A stretch of DNA of 62,178 nt, taken from contig JAJZJC010000003.1 in the NCBI GenBank assembly GCA_021810205.1, positions 1 through 62,178 on the forward strand, written 5' to 3'. Position 1 is the stretch's first letter. Each line of letters opens with the position of its first letter. A program made the translations under genes and the position numbers. The notes under the pieces were generated by a model, which had not been told where the DNA came from, did not search any database, and was given only the letters and a program-made list of their open reading frames with translations. Of the stretch, positions 35,970 to 45,828 are shown piece by piece. Source of the stretch: Actinomycetes bacterium. Its GTDB lineage: Bacteria; Actinomycetota; Acidimicrobiia; Acidimicrobiales; RAAP-2.

Positions 35970-36968
35970 ATGGTCCACGCCTTCACTCACGAGCCCGTCA
36001 TGGTGCACGAGGTCGTCGAGCTCTTCGCCCCGGTTCCCCCAGGTGTCGTCGTCGACGGCACTGCTGGCGGTGGCGGGCACTCGGCGGCGATCCTGGCCGC
36101 GCACGGGCACCTCGGCGTCCTCGCCCTCGACCGCGATCCCGACGCGGTCGTCGCCGCGCGCGACCGACTTCGCCCCTTCGGGCGCCGAGCCGCCGTGCGG
36201 CACGCGGAGTTCTCGCGGCTCGACGCAGCGCTCACCGCTGCAGCGGCCGACCCCACGGGTTGGCCCGCGACGAGCGGGGAGCGCGCGGGCAACGGTGGCC
36301 AACCCTCCACGGCGGTCTCGGGGGTGCTCTTGGACCTCGGCGTCAGCTCGCCGCAGCTCGAGCGTGCCGAGCGCGGCTTCTCCTACCGCCACAGCGCGCT
36401 GCTCGACATGCGCATGGACCCGACGCGCGGCCAGAGCGCAGCGGACATCGTGAACGGCGCGGACATCTCGGAGCTCGCCTCCCTCTTCGCCGCCAATGGC
36501 GAGGGCCGCCTGGCCGGACGCCTGGCACGCGCGATCGTGGCTGCACGCCCGGTCACGACTACTGGGGAGCTTGCCGACATCGTGGCGCGGGCGGTCCCCG
36601 CTGCCGTTCGCCGACGGGGTCATCCGGCGCGTCGGGTGTTCCAGGCGTTGCGTATTGCCGTGAACGACGAGCTCGGGCAGCTCGCTGCGGTCCTGCCGGC
36701 AGCCCTCGGGATGCTGGCGCCAGGGGGTCGCATGGTCGTGATCGCGTATCACTCAGGGGAAGATCGCCTGGTCAAGGCGGCCTTTGCCGAGGCGGTCGCC
36801 GGCGGTTGCACGTGCCCGCCGGGCCTGCCCTGCGTGTGCGGCGCGCAGCCGGAGCACCAGCTCGTGTTTCGCGGCGCTCGTAGGCCGTCGGCGGCCGAAG
36901 TCGCTCGTAACCACCGCGCCGAGAGCGCGCGGCTCCGTGCCGTCGAGCGCCTGGGGGCGGCCGCATGA
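35970..36968 (+). CDS. rsmH: 16S rRNA (cytosine(1402)-N(4))-methyltransferase RsmH
   Basis: FTHEPVMVHEVVELFAPVPPGVVVDGTAGGGGHSAAIL...LLDLGVSSPQLERAERGFSYRHSALLDMRMDPTRGQSAADIVN...AYHSGEDRLVK. Confidence 0.97.
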   Translation: MVHAFTHEPVMVHEVVELFAPVPPGVVVDGTAGGGGHSAAILAAHGHLGVLALDRDPDAVVAARDRLRPFGRRAAVRHAEFSRLDAALTAAAADPTGWPATSGERAGNGGQPSTAVSGVLLDLGVSSPQLERAERGFSYRHSALLDMRMDPTRGQSAADIVNGADISELASLFAANGEGRLAGRLARAIVAARPVTTTGELADIVARAVPAAVRRRGHPARRVFQALRIAVNDELGQLAAVLPAALGMLAPGGRMVVIAYHSGEDRLVKAAFAEAVAGGCTCPPGLPCVCGAQPEHQLVFRGARRPSAAEVARNHRAESARLRAVERLGAAA

Positions 36969-37420
36969 GCACCGTCGCTGCCCGTGCCGCGTCCGGGCGC
37001 AGCGCGCCCGGTCCCGATCGCCGATCCGGCGATCGTCGGGCCGCCTTGCAGGTCGTCGCACGGCGTACCTCGCGCGTCGCGCGGCCCAAGCTGCTCCCCA
37101 TCGTCGCCGCGGGCATCGTCGCGGCCAGCCTGTTCGCCGTGGTGATCGGCCACGCCGTGCTGGCCCAGGACCAGCTCCGCCTGGCGACGGTGCAGTCGGC
37201 GATCACAGCCGCCCAGGCAACCCACCGGCGCGAGGTGGTGTCGGTGGCGAACCTCGAGAACCCGTCGCGCATCGTCGAAGTGGCGGAGCAGTCGTTGCAC
37301 ATGGTGACGCCGTCGACCGTCGACCAGCTGCCCTACGTCACACTGCACAAGGCGTTGCCGCCACCGAGCGTCGCGCCCGCAGCGCCCGGTACGACGCCGT
37401 TGGCGGGTACTGGCGGGTGA
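36965..37420 (+). CDS. ftsL: FtsL-like septum formation protein
   Basis: Single TM (LPIVAAGIVAASLFAVVIGHAVLAQDQLRLATVQSAI) after basic N-terminus, coiled coil; position between rsmH and ftsI. Confidence 0.75.
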   Translation: MSTVAARAASGRSAPGPDRRSGDRRAALQVVARRTSRVARPKLLPIVAAGIVAASLFAVVIGHAVLAQDQLRLATVQSAITAAQATHRREVVSVANLENPSRIVEVAEQSLHMVTPSTVDQLPYVTLHKALPPPSVAPAAPGTTPLAGTGG

Positions 37421-39390
37421 GCCCCCTCGACACGACGGCGCGCCCGGCGCCGCCCGCCACGCGCCGCACCCGGGCCATGCCAGCGCCGTCACGTGCCGAC
37501 CGAGGCGAGCGGCGTGGTGGGGCGCGACCGGTGGCGCGCCCGCTCTCGGCCAGCCCGGCGCGCGCCCGGACGACGCTCCAGCGTCGACTCAAGTTCTTCC
37601 GCTACGGGATCGTGCTCGTCGCTCTGGTGGTGACCATCCGCCTCCTCGACGTCCAGGTCTTCCACTCCTCCCAGTACCAGCACGAGGCGAGCCAGGAGCT
37701 GACCGTGCACGTCACAGTGCCGGCACTGCGGGGGCCGATCACCGACCGCTCCGGCGTCGTCCTCGAGACGTCGGTACCGACGAAGATGGTCATCGCGGAC
37801 GACTTCCAAGTGGCGCACCCACTTCAAGAGGCGCGGGCCCTCGCTCCCATGCTGGGCCTCCACGTCGCGACACTGGCCGTCCAACTGCATGAGAAGTCGG
37901 GCTACGTCCCGCTCGTGCGGAACCTGAGCCTCACAGAGGCGAAGAAAGTGGCCGCCGACGCCTTCCCGGGCATCACCATGGTCGGCAGTTCCATCAACGA
38001 GGCGGCCGCCGGCAACCTCGCCGCACCGGTGATCGGCGGCGTGAACGCGGCTGGCCAGGGTGACGCTGGGCTCGAGGCGCAGTACAACCGGCTGCTCCAG
38101 GGGCACGCGGGCTCCGAGACGCTCCTCGAGTCGCCGATCGGGGTGCAGCTGCCGGGCACGGGTGTCACCAAGAAGACCGCAGCGGTCGCGGGTACCGGCA
38201 TCCAGCTCACGCTCGACGAGCCGTTGCAGTACACCGCGGAGCAGTACCTGGCAAAGGAGATCCTCACGTCGCACGCGCACGGCGGCCAGGCGGTCGTGAT
38301 GAACGTGAAGACCGGCCAGATCCTCGCCATGGCCAATCTGGTCGCATCCACGTCGGCCACGGGAGGTGCCACCTCGCCGACGCCTCAGGCAGGGTCACCC
38401 GCCACCAGCACCTCGGCAACGTCACCGGTCAACATCGGCCGCAACGGCCCGGTGCAGGAGGCGCCGACCAACCAGGCGGTCACCCAGCTCTACGAGCCGG
38501 GCTCGGTGTTCAAGCTGGTGACCTTCTCGGCCGCGCTGACCGACGGAGTCATCACCCCGCAGACGACCTTCACCGTGCCCGACATGCGCATCCTCGACGG
38601 ATGGGTGTTCCACGACGCGACACCGCATCCGACCCAGCCGATGACGGCAACCCAGATCCTGGCGCAGTCATCGAACATCGGGACCTCGTTCATCGCCCAG
38701 AAGCTCGGCGAGACACGCCTGCTGCGCCAGGTGCACCACCTCGGGTTCGGCACAACACCGCTGCACTTCCCGGGCACCTCGCCCGGACTGTTCGTCACGC
38801 CGGCGGACTGGTCGACAACGGACTACGTGTCGCTCGCGATCGGGCAGACCGACGCAGTGAGCGACCTGCAGGTGCTCACGGCGTACAACGCGATCGCCAA
38901 TGGCGGCGAGTACGTCGCGCCCAAGCTCGTCAAGGCGACGATCGGTGCCGACGGCGCGACGCGCCCAACCGCACCGTCGGCCACGCACCGGGTCGTCCCC
39001 GCCGGCGTCGCGAGCGAGCTGACGACGATGCTCGAGCAGGTCGTCGACAACGGCACCGGCGTGGCGGGGTCGGTGCCCGGCTACTTGGTGGCGGGCAAGA
39101 CCGGCACCTCGCAGATCCCTGCCGACAACGGCACCCCCGGGTACATCACAGGCGCCTTCGATGCCACCTTCGTCGGCTTCGCCCCGGCGAACCATCCGGT
39201 CCTCTCGGCGATCGTCGTGCTCGACCAGCCGACGCCGATCTACGGCGGGGCGGTGGCGGCACCGGTGTTCTCCAAGATCATGTCGTACGCCCTGCACCGC
39301 TACGACGTGCCGACGAGCCCGGGCTTGAAGGGCAAGTCACAGGCGACAGTCCCCGCCACACTCACAGCGCTGGTCAAGCAGGCGACGTGA
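37417..39390 (+). CDS. ftsI: Peptidoglycan transpeptidase FtsI / class B PBP
   Basis: RGPITDRSGVVLETSV...YEPGSVFKLVTFSAAL (SxxK)...SSNIGTSF (SxN)...AGKTGTSQIP (KTG). Confidence 0.95.
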   Translation: MSPLDTTARPAPPATRRTRAMPAPSRADRGERRGGARPVARPLSASPARARTTLQRRLKFFRYGIVLVALVVTIRLLDVQVFHSSQYQHEASQELTVHVTVPALRGPITDRSGVVLETSVPTKMVIADDFQVAHPLQEARALAPMLGLHVATLAVQLHEKSGYVPLVRNLSLTEAKKVAADAFPGITMVGSSINEAAAGNLAAPVIGGVNAAGQGDAGLEAQYNRLLQGHAGSETLLESPIGVQLPGTGVTKKTAAVAGTGIQLTLDEPLQYTAEQYLAKEILTSHAHGGQAVVMNVKTGQILAMANLVASTSATGGATSPTPQAGSPATSTSATSPVNIGRNGPVQEAPTNQAVTQLYEPGSVFKLVTFSAALTDGVITPQTTFTVPDMRILDGWVFHDATPHPTQPMTATQILAQSSNIGTSFIAQKLGETRLLRQVHHLGFGTTPLHFPGTSPGLFVTPADWSTTDYVSLAIGQTDAVSDLQVLTAYNAIANGGEYVAPKLVKATIGADGATRPTAPSATHRVVPAGVASELTTMLEQVVDNGTGVAGSVPGYLVAGKTGTSQIPADNGTPGYITGAFDATFVGFAPANHPVLSAIVVLDQPTPIYGGAVAAPVFSKIMSYALHRYDVPTSPGLKGKSQATVPATLTALVKQAT

Positions 39391-39424
39391 GGCGGCTACC
39401 ATCCGCACGGGCTTCGGCTCACGG

Positions 39425-40966
39425 ATGGTCCGTGCCCCCGAACCCCACCTGCCTTCCGTGCGCATGACCCGCCTGCTCGACGACATCGAGGTGCTCGAGA
39501 CGTCGGGCGATCCAGCTGCCGTGGAGGTGCGCGGCGTCGAGCACGACAGCCGCCGCATCTCGCGCGGCGACCTGTTCTGCTGCCTCGTCGGCCAGCGTGC
39601 CGACGGGCACGACTACGCCCGTGACGCCGTCGCGCGGGGCGCCGTCGGCCTGCTGTGCGAACGCCTGGTTCTCGGCGTGCCCGACCAGGTGGTCCAGGTG
39701 CGGGTGGCGCCGGGCCGGGCTCGACGCGCGATGGCTCGAGCGGCGGGAGCGTTCTGGGGGCATCCGGCACGGTCGCTCGTGATGGCTGGGGTCACCGGCA
39801 CGAACGGCAAGACCACGGTGACCCAGCTGCTCGGTGCCGTACTCGAGCGTGCCGGGCACCCGACGACCGTTGTCGGCACGCTGACGGGGCCGCGGACGAC
39901 GCCGGAGTCCACCGATCTCCAGCGGCTGCTGGCCGGTGTGCGCGACACGCATCCTCCCTCGCCCCGCCCGGCGGTCGCGATGGAGGTCTCGAGCCATGCC
40001 CTCGTCCAGTCCAGGGTCGACGGCATCTGCTTCGACGTGGCGGTGTTCACGAACCTGAGCCACGACCACCTGGACTTCCACGGGACGATGGAGGCGTACT
40101 TCGAGGCCAAGGCGTTGCTGTTCGACGCCGAGCGGACCAAGGTGGCGGTCGTCTACGCCGACGACCCTTGGGGGCGGCGTCTTGTCGAGCGTGTCGCGGT
40201 CCCGGTCGTCGAGGTGCACGACGACCAAGTGGGCGGCGTGCAGCTCTCGGTCGGGCGCTCGCGGTTCACGTGGCGGGGCATCGACGTCGTTGTCGCCCTG
40301 ACCGGGGCGATGAACGTCCGAAATGCCCATCTCGCGGCCGAGGCCGCCCTGGCGCTGGGCGTGGGGCCCGAGGTCGTCGCCGAGGGGTTGGCGGGGGTGC
40401 GGTCGGTGCCCGGCCGCATGGAGCCCGTCGCCGTGGCAGGAGAGAAGATGGCGGATGTCGACGTGCTGGTGGACTACGCGCACACCCCTGCTGCGTTGGA
40501 GACGGTGCTCGGGGAGGCGAGCCGGCTGGCACGAGCTCGTGGTGGCCGTACCGTCGTGGTGTTCGGCTGCGGTGGCGACCGGGACATGGCGAAGCGTCCC
40601 ATGATGGGAGCGATCGCGAGCCGCCTCGCCGACGTGGTGGTGGTGACCTCGGACAACCCGCGTAGCGAGGATCCTGGGGCGATCATCGACGACGTGGTCG
40701 CCGGCATCGTGCCCGCACATGGTGCGACCGTGGTGCTCGAGCCCGCCCGCGCCGCCGCGATCGACACGGCGATCCGCTCGGCACGCCCGGGCGACGTGGT
40801 CGTCGTCGCTGGCAAGGGCCATGAGACGACCCAGACGGTCGGCGCGCGCGCGATCCCCTTCGACGACCGGCAGGTGGCCGCCGAGGCGCTTGCACGACGG
40901 GCAGCCCGAGACGGGGTTCCCGAGACGGCCCCGGACGACGGCGCCGACGCGACGCAGGGGGGATGA
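39425..40966 (+). CDS. murE: UDP-MurNAc-tripeptide synthetase MurE (meso-DAP type)
   Basis: AGVTGTNGKTTVTQLLGAVL...EVSSHALVQSRVDGICFDVAVFTNLSHDHLDFHGTMEAYFEAK...TSDNPRSEDP (DNPR motif). Confidence 0.96.
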   Translation: MVRAPEPHLPSVRMTRLLDDIEVLETSGDPAAVEVRGVEHDSRRISRGDLFCCLVGQRADGHDYARDAVARGAVGLLCERLVLGVPDQVVQVRVAPGRARRAMARAAGAFWGHPARSLVMAGVTGTNGKTTVTQLLGAVLERAGHPTTVVGTLTGPRTTPESTDLQRLLAGVRDTHPPSPRPAVAMEVSSHALVQSRVDGICFDVAVFTNLSHDHLDFHGTMEAYFEAKALLFDAERTKVAVVYADDPWGRRLVERVAVPVVEVHDDQVGGVQLSVGRSRFTWRGIDVVVALTGAMNVRNAHLAAEAALALGVGPEVVAEGLAGVRSVPGRMEPVAVAGEKMADVDVLVDYAHTPAALETVLGEASRLARARGGRTVVVFGCGGDRDMAKRPMMGAIASRLADVVVVTSDNPRSEDPGAIIDDVVAGIVPAHGATVVLEPARAAAIDTAIRSARPGDVVVVAGKGHETTQTVGARAIPFDDRQVAAEALARRAARDGVPETAPDDGADATQGG

Positions 40967-40969
40967 GCG

Positions 40970-42007
40970 GTGCTCTCGATCATGTCCGCAGGCGCCGCCG
41001 CGCTCTGGCTGTGCATCCTCGCCACTCCGGTCCTCATGCGCTGGCTCCACAGGAAGCGGATCGGCCAGCACATCCGCGAAGACGGGCCGGCGACGCACAC
41101 GGCGAAGGCGGGAACGCCGACGATGGGTGGGCTCGCGATCGTTGGCGCGGTCGTCGGTGGGTACCTCATCGGGCATCTGGGGACTGCCGTGAACTTCAGC
41201 GCCGAGGGACTGCTCGTGGTCATCACGGTGGTGCTCTTCGGAGGGATCGGCGCGCTGGACGACTGGATCAAGGTGCGCAACCGCCGGAGCCTCGGGCTGA
41301 ACAAGCGCGCGAAGTTCGGCGCGCAGGTCGCGGTGGCGATCCTGTTCGCCGAGCTCGCCGTGCATTGGGCGCACACGTCGACCACCCTGTCGTTCACGCG
41401 CATGACATCGCCGGGCCTGCATCTCGGGGAAGCCGGATGGGTGCTGTTCGCCGTGTTCGTCCTGGTCGGAACGTCGAACGCGGTGAACCTCACCGACGGT
41501 CTCGACGGACTGGCTGCAGGCTCGTCGACCTTCTGCTTCGCGGTGTTGGCGATCCTCGGGTACTGGATCTTCCGCCACCGGGCGATCTTCCACCTGCTCC
41601 CGGCGTACGGGATCGACCTGGCGCTCACCGCGGTCGCGCTCGGCGGCGCCTGTCTCGGCTTCTTGTGGTGGAACGCGGCACCCGCCAAGGTCATCATGGG
41701 CGACACCGGCTCGCTCTCGCTCGGGGCCGGTCTCGGCGCGCTCTGCCTGCTTTTGAACCTCGACTTGCTGCTCCCGATCCTCGGCGGCCTCTTCGTGATC
41801 GAGACGCTTTCGGTGATCGGACAGGTTGTGAGCTTTCGTGCGTTTCACAAGCGCATCCTGCGGATGGCGCCCATACATCATCACTTCGAGCTCGGCGGCT
41901 GGCCCGAGACGACCGTGATCGTGCGACTGTGGATCCTCGCGGGGCTGTTCGCTGCGCTCGCGCTGGGGATCTTCTACGGCGTCTACCTCACGGTCACCAA
42001 GTTCTGA
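40970..42007 (+). CDS. mraY: Phospho-MurNAc-pentapeptide transferase MraY
   Basis: GTPTMGGLAIVGA...VLFGGIGALDDWIKV...NLTDGLDGLAAGSS...MGDTGSLSLGAGLGAL...FRAFHKRILRMAPIHHHFELGGWPETTVIVRLWI. Confidence 0.97.
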   Translation: MLSIMSAGAAALWLCILATPVLMRWLHRKRIGQHIREDGPATHTAKAGTPTMGGLAIVGAVVGGYLIGHLGTAVNFSAEGLLVVITVVLFGGIGALDDWIKVRNRRSLGLNKRAKFGAQVAVAILFAELAVHWAHTSTTLSFTRMTSPGLHLGEAGWVLFAVFVLVGTSNAVNLTDGLDGLAAGSSTFCFAVLAILGYWIFRHRAIFHLLPAYGIDLALTAVALGGACLGFLWWNAAPAKVIMGDTGSLSLGAGLGALCLLLNLDLLLPILGGLFVIETLSVIGQVVSFRAFHKRILRMAPIHHHFELGGWPETTVIVRLWILAGLFAALALGIFYGVYLTVTKF

Positions 42008-43278
42008 TGTCCCAGATGATCCCCCACACGCGCCCCGTCTTCGGCGACGATGGTGGGGCGGGGAACCGAGTCGGAAGGGATGACCGCGTGGTGGCGACGA
42101 AAACGGAGACACGCCCGGCACGTTGGGTGGTCGCCCTGCGTGCCGCGCCGACGTCGAAGATCCTCGTGGCGCTCGTGGCCATCGCGTGCGTGTTCGGCAC
42201 GACCATGGTCGGAGCAGCGTCGGAGGTGGTCTCGATCCAGACCTACGGCTCCGCGTGGGCCATTCTCATCCGCCAGTGCCTGTGGGTGGTTCTGGGCTCG
42301 GTGGCGATGATGGTGCTGTCGCGGTTCGACTACCGCAAGCTCCGCCGGTTCTCCCGGCTGCTCATCGTCGGCGCGTTCGCAGGCTTGCTCCTCGTGCTCG
42401 TCCCGCACCTCGCGGTCCAGGCGACAGGATCGAGCAGGTGGCTCGGTTTCGGTGCCTTCGACGTCCAGCCCTCGGAGTTCATGAAGCTCGCGCTCGTGAT
42501 CTTCTTGGCGGATCTGGTCGTGCGGCGGGAGGAAGCGGGGACCTCAGAGCGCACCGTCATCGGTCCGCTCCTTCTCGTCACGGGTGGCGCGGCGGTGCTC
42601 GTCATCGCCGAGCCCGACATGGGCACGACGGCCGTGATCGTCTCGATCGGCCTCGCCGTCCTCGTGGCCTCCGGTGTCTCGCTGCGCCCGGTACTGAAGG
42701 TGGCGGCGGCCGTCGTGGTGCTCGGGGTGATCGCCGGCCTCGTCGATCCTTATCGCCGCCAGCGCATCCTGTCGTTCCTCGATCCAGGCGCGCACGCCTC
42801 GAGCTCTGGGTACCAGGTCGTCCAGTCGCTCATCGGCCTCGGCTCAGGTCATATCCTCGGCGTCGGGCTGGGGAGCGGCATTGTCCAATGGGGGTTCCTG
42901 CCGAACCCGCATTCGGACTTCATCTTCTCGGTCATCGGGGAGGAGTTCGGGCTCGTCGGCAGTGTCTTCGTATTGGTGCTGCTGGGGTCGATCTGCTGGT
43001 TCGGGCTGCGCGCGGCCTCCCGCGCACCCGACCGATTCGGCGCGCTGCTGGCCGTCGGGATCTCCGCGTGGATCGCCGTCGAGACCTTCGTCAACATCGG
43101 CGCGGTGATCGGGCTCCTGCCGGTGACGGGTATCCCGCTGCCCTTCGTGTCCTATGGCGGGTCCTCGCTCGTGCTCACGATGGCGGGCGCGGGGATTCTC
43201 GTGAACGTCGCCCGCCAGGAGCGCACTGACGAGCGACGACGCCTTCGCGTCGGGCGACGCCGTGTCACGACGGCATGA
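42007..43278 (+). CDS. ftsW: SEDS glycosyltransferase FtsW
   Basis: SEDS motifs HLAVQATGSSRWLGFGAFDVQPSEFMKLALVIFLA...GLGSGIVQWGFLPNPHSDFIFSVIGEEFGLVGS...GLLPVTGIPLPFVSYGGSSLV. Confidence 0.95.
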   Translation: MSQMIPHTRPVFGDDGGAGNRVGRDDRVVATKTETRPARWVVALRAAPTSKILVALVAIACVFGTTMVGAASEVVSIQTYGSAWAILIRQCLWVVLGSVAMMVLSRFDYRKLRRFSRLLIVGAFAGLLLVLVPHLAVQATGSSRWLGFGAFDVQPSEFMKLALVIFLADLVVRREEAGTSERTVIGPLLLVTGGAAVLVIAEPDMGTTAVIVSIGLAVLVASGVSLRPVLKVAAAVVVLGVIAGLVDPYRRQRILSFLDPGAHASSSGYQVVQSLIGLGSGHILGVGLGSGIVQWGFLPNPHSDFIFSVIGEEFGLVGSVFVLVLLGSICWFGLRAASRAPDRFGALLAVGISAWIAVETFVNIGAVIGLLPVTGIPLPFVSYGGSSLVLTMAGAGILVNVARQERTDERRRLRVGRRRVTTA

Positions 43279-44432
43279 GCGAGCGGTCGTACGCGGTGAT
43301 CTCCGGAGGCGGGACCGGCGGGCACGTCTTCGAGGCGCTCGCGATCGCGCGAGCCCTCGTGGAACGCGGGCACCCGCCGTCTGCAATCGAGGTGTTCGGC
43401 TCCCGTCGCGGCCAGGAGGCGATGCTGCTGGCAGGAGAAGCGTTTCCACTGACGCTGCTCCCCGGACGCGGGCTCGTCCGCCGTTGGGGGCTCGGCGACC
43501 TGCTGGCGAACCTCGGAGCCTTGGGCGGCCTGGCATGGGGCGTGTGCCGCGCGGTCGCACGCGCCGCACGCCGCCGGCCCCGCGTCGTCGTCTCCGTCGG
43601 CGGCTATGCAAGCGTTCCGGCCGACGTGGCGGCGGTCGTCCTCGGCATCCCGCTCGTGCTCGTCACCATCGACGCCGTCCCGGGGCTGGTCCACCGGCTG
43701 CTCGCGCGGCGGGCTGCAGCGAACGCCGTCGCCTTTCCCGGCTCCCCGCTGCCGCGCGCGGTCGTCACCGGCGTCGCGGTACGCCCCGAGATCGTCGCCG
43801 TCGACCGCTCGCCGGCCGCCGCCGCGCGTGCCCGCGCCGCCCTCGGGCTCCCCTCGGACCGCTCGGTCGTCGGCGTGGTCGGAGGGTCGCTCGGCGCGCG
43901 CCGCTTGAACATCGCCGCTATCGAGCTCGGGCGCCGGTGGGCCGGGCGCGCCGACCGGACGCTGTACCACGTCACCGGCAGGCGCGACTGGGAGGAGATG
44001 CGGGCACGGTCCGCTACTCCGAGCGGTGGCGCTGGCATTGGCGGTGCCGGCTCGGGAGGGGAGCTCGCGCACCGGATGGTGCCCTTCGAGTACGACATGG
44101 CTTCGCTCTACGCCGCCGCCGACGTGCTCGTGTGCCGTGCAGGGGCCAGCACCGTCGCGGAGCTCACCGTGGTCGGCGTGCCGTCGGTGCTCGTGCCCCT
44201 GCCCAGGGCCCCGTCGGACCACCAGGGGGCGAACGCCCGGGCCCTCGTCGAGGCGGGCGCGGCGGTGCTCCTGCCTGACGATCGCTGTGACGGAGCGGCG
44301 CTCGACTCGCTGCTCGACGAACTGCTCTCGAACCCCTCTCGCCTGCGCGCGATGGGGACCGCTGCTCGCTCGCTCGGTCATCCCGACGCGGCCGCCCGGG
44401 TGGCAGAGGTGGTGGACGCCAGTGCCCGCTGA
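43275..44432 (+). CDS. murG: UDP-GlcNAc transferase MurG
   Basis: AVISGGGTGGHVFEALAIARALVERG...VGGYASVPADVAA...GGSLGARRLN...CRAGASTVAELTVVGVPSVLVPLP...DHQGANARALVEAGAAVLL. Confidence 0.94.
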   Translation: MSERSYAVISGGGTGGHVFEALAIARALVERGHPPSAIEVFGSRRGQEAMLLAGEAFPLTLLPGRGLVRRWGLGDLLANLGALGGLAWGVCRAVARAARRRPRVVVSVGGYASVPADVAAVVLGIPLVLVTIDAVPGLVHRLLARRAAANAVAFPGSPLPRAVVTGVAVRPEIVAVDRSPAAAARARAALGLPSDRSVVGVVGGSLGARRLNIAAIELGRRWAGRADRTLYHVTGRRDWEEMRARSATPSGGAGIGGAGSGGELAHRMVPFEYDMASLYAAADVLVCRAGASTVAELTVVGVPSVLVPLPRAPSDHQGANARALVEAGAAVLLPDDRCDGAALDSLLDELLSNPSRLRAMGTAARSLGHPDAAARVAEVVDASAR

Positions 44433-45828
44433 CGATCCAGTGCCCGCTCGAGACCCGGTGCCGACGCTGCTGTCGACGCCGCGGCGCGTCCATGTCATCG
44501 GCGTCGGCGGCGTCGGGATGAGCGCCATCGCCTCGGTCCTCGTCGGAATGGGCCACGATGTGAGCGGCAGCGACGTGAAGGACTCACCGGTCACCGAGCG
44601 ACTTCGCGCCCAGGGCGTTGCCGTCACGATCGGTCATGATCCCGGCGCTGTTGTCGACGTCTCCCTCGTCACGTACTCGCCGGCGGTGCCCGAGAGCAAC
44701 ATCGAGCTCGCAGAGGCTCGGCGCCGCGGCGTCGAGGTCGTCCACCGTTCGGCGATGCTTGGCGCGATCGCCGCCAGCCGCCGCTGCATCGCAGTCGCCG
44801 GCACGCACGGCAAGACGACGACGGCCTCGATGCTCTCGCTCATCCTCGTCGAAGCCGGGTTGCATCCTTCCTACCTGATCGGTGCCGACGTGAACGAGAC
44901 GGGCACGAACGCGGTGTGGGACGAAGGTGAGTGGCTGGTCATGGAGGCCGACGAGAGCTACGGCTCCTTCGCGGCGCTGCGCGCCGACGTCGCGGTCGTG
45001 ACGAACGTGGAACCGGACCACCTGGACCATTACGGAACGTTCGATTCCCTGGCAGACGCGTTCGAGTCCTTCCTGCGGGCGGCCCGCACGAAGGTGGTCT
45101 GTGCCGACGACACGGTTGCCGCGCGTCTTGGTGACGCGTGCGGTGCCGTATCGGTGGGCACCACCGCTGACGCGACGTACGTGATGGCGGACGTCGGCGC
45201 CGCGCGGAGCTCGGTCCACTTCTCGCTGCGCGGCCCGACGGGGCCGCTCGGCGTGATCGAGCTCGCGGTCCCCGGCGTGCACAACGCGCGCAACGCGGCC
45301 GTCGCGACGGTGGCCGCCCTCGAGGCGGGCGCGTCGTTCGGCCATGCCGCGGCGGCGCTTGCCCGCTTCGCCGGCGTTCCTCGGCGTTTCGAATTCCGGG
45401 GCGAGGCTCGTGGGGTGACCTTCGTCGACGACTACGCCCACCTGCCGAGCGAGGTCCGAGCGACCCTGGCAGCGGCGCGGGCGGGCGGCTGGCGCCGCAT
45501 CGTGGCGGTCTTCCAGCCGCACCGCTACACGAGGACGCGCGCCCTCGCGGGCGCGTTCGCCGGTGCGTTCGACGACGCGGACCTGGTCTTCGTGACCGAC
45601 GTCTACGGCGCGGGAGAACCACCGGTGCCCGGCATCTCCGGTCGGCTCGTGGCCGACGCCGTCGCTGCCGCCGACCCACCAGGGCGTGTCGTGTACGTCT
45701 CGTCGCGCGATGAGCTGCGTGCCGCGGTCGCCTCGTTGCTCGAGCCCGGCGATCTGTGCTGCACCCTCGGTGCGGGCGACCTCACCACGCTGCCCGAGGA
45801 GCTCATCGCGGCGCGGAGCGGCGGATGA
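44422..45828 (+). CDS. murC: UDP-MurNAc-L-alanine ligase MurC
   Basis: RRVHVIGVGGVGMSAIASVLVGMGHDVSGSD...AVAGTHGKTTTASMLSLILVEAG...EADESYGSFAALRADVAVVTNVEPDHLDHYG...DDYAHLPSEVRATL...FQPHRYTRTRAL. Confidence 0.96.
   Translation: MPADDPVPARDPVPTLLSTPRRVHVIGVGGVGMSAIASVLVGMGHDVSGSDVKDSPVTERLRAQGVAVTIGHDPGAVVDVSLVTYSPAVPESNIELAEARRRGVEVVHRSAMLGAIAASRRCIAVAGTHGKTTTASMLSLILVEAGLHPSYLIGADVNETGTNAVWDEGEWLVMEADESYGSFAALRADVAVVTNVEPDHLDHYGTFDSLADAFESFLRAARTKVVCADDTVAARLGDACGAVSVGTTADATYVMADVGAARSSVHFSLRGPTGPLGVIELAVPGVHNARNAAVATVAALEAGASFGHAAAALARFAGVPRRFEFRGEARGVTFVDDYAHLPSEVRATLAAARAGGWRRIVAVFQPHRYTRTRALAGAFAGAFDDADLVFVTDVYGAGEPPVPGISGRLVADAVAAADPPGRVVYVSSRDELRAAVASLLEPGDLCCTLGAGDLTTLPEELIAARSGG

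Noticed and set aside
39411-39440. CACGGA-TGG-TCCGTG dyad between ftsI and murE as a terminator
   Set aside because: Only a 6-bp stem, overlapping the probable murE start, inside an operon; too weak to call.
39419-42121. 900-aa open frame antisense to murE/mraY
   Set aside because: High-GC shadow ORF: Arg/His/Glu/Asp-rich composition with no domain, fully covered by recognisable MurE and MraY on the other strand.
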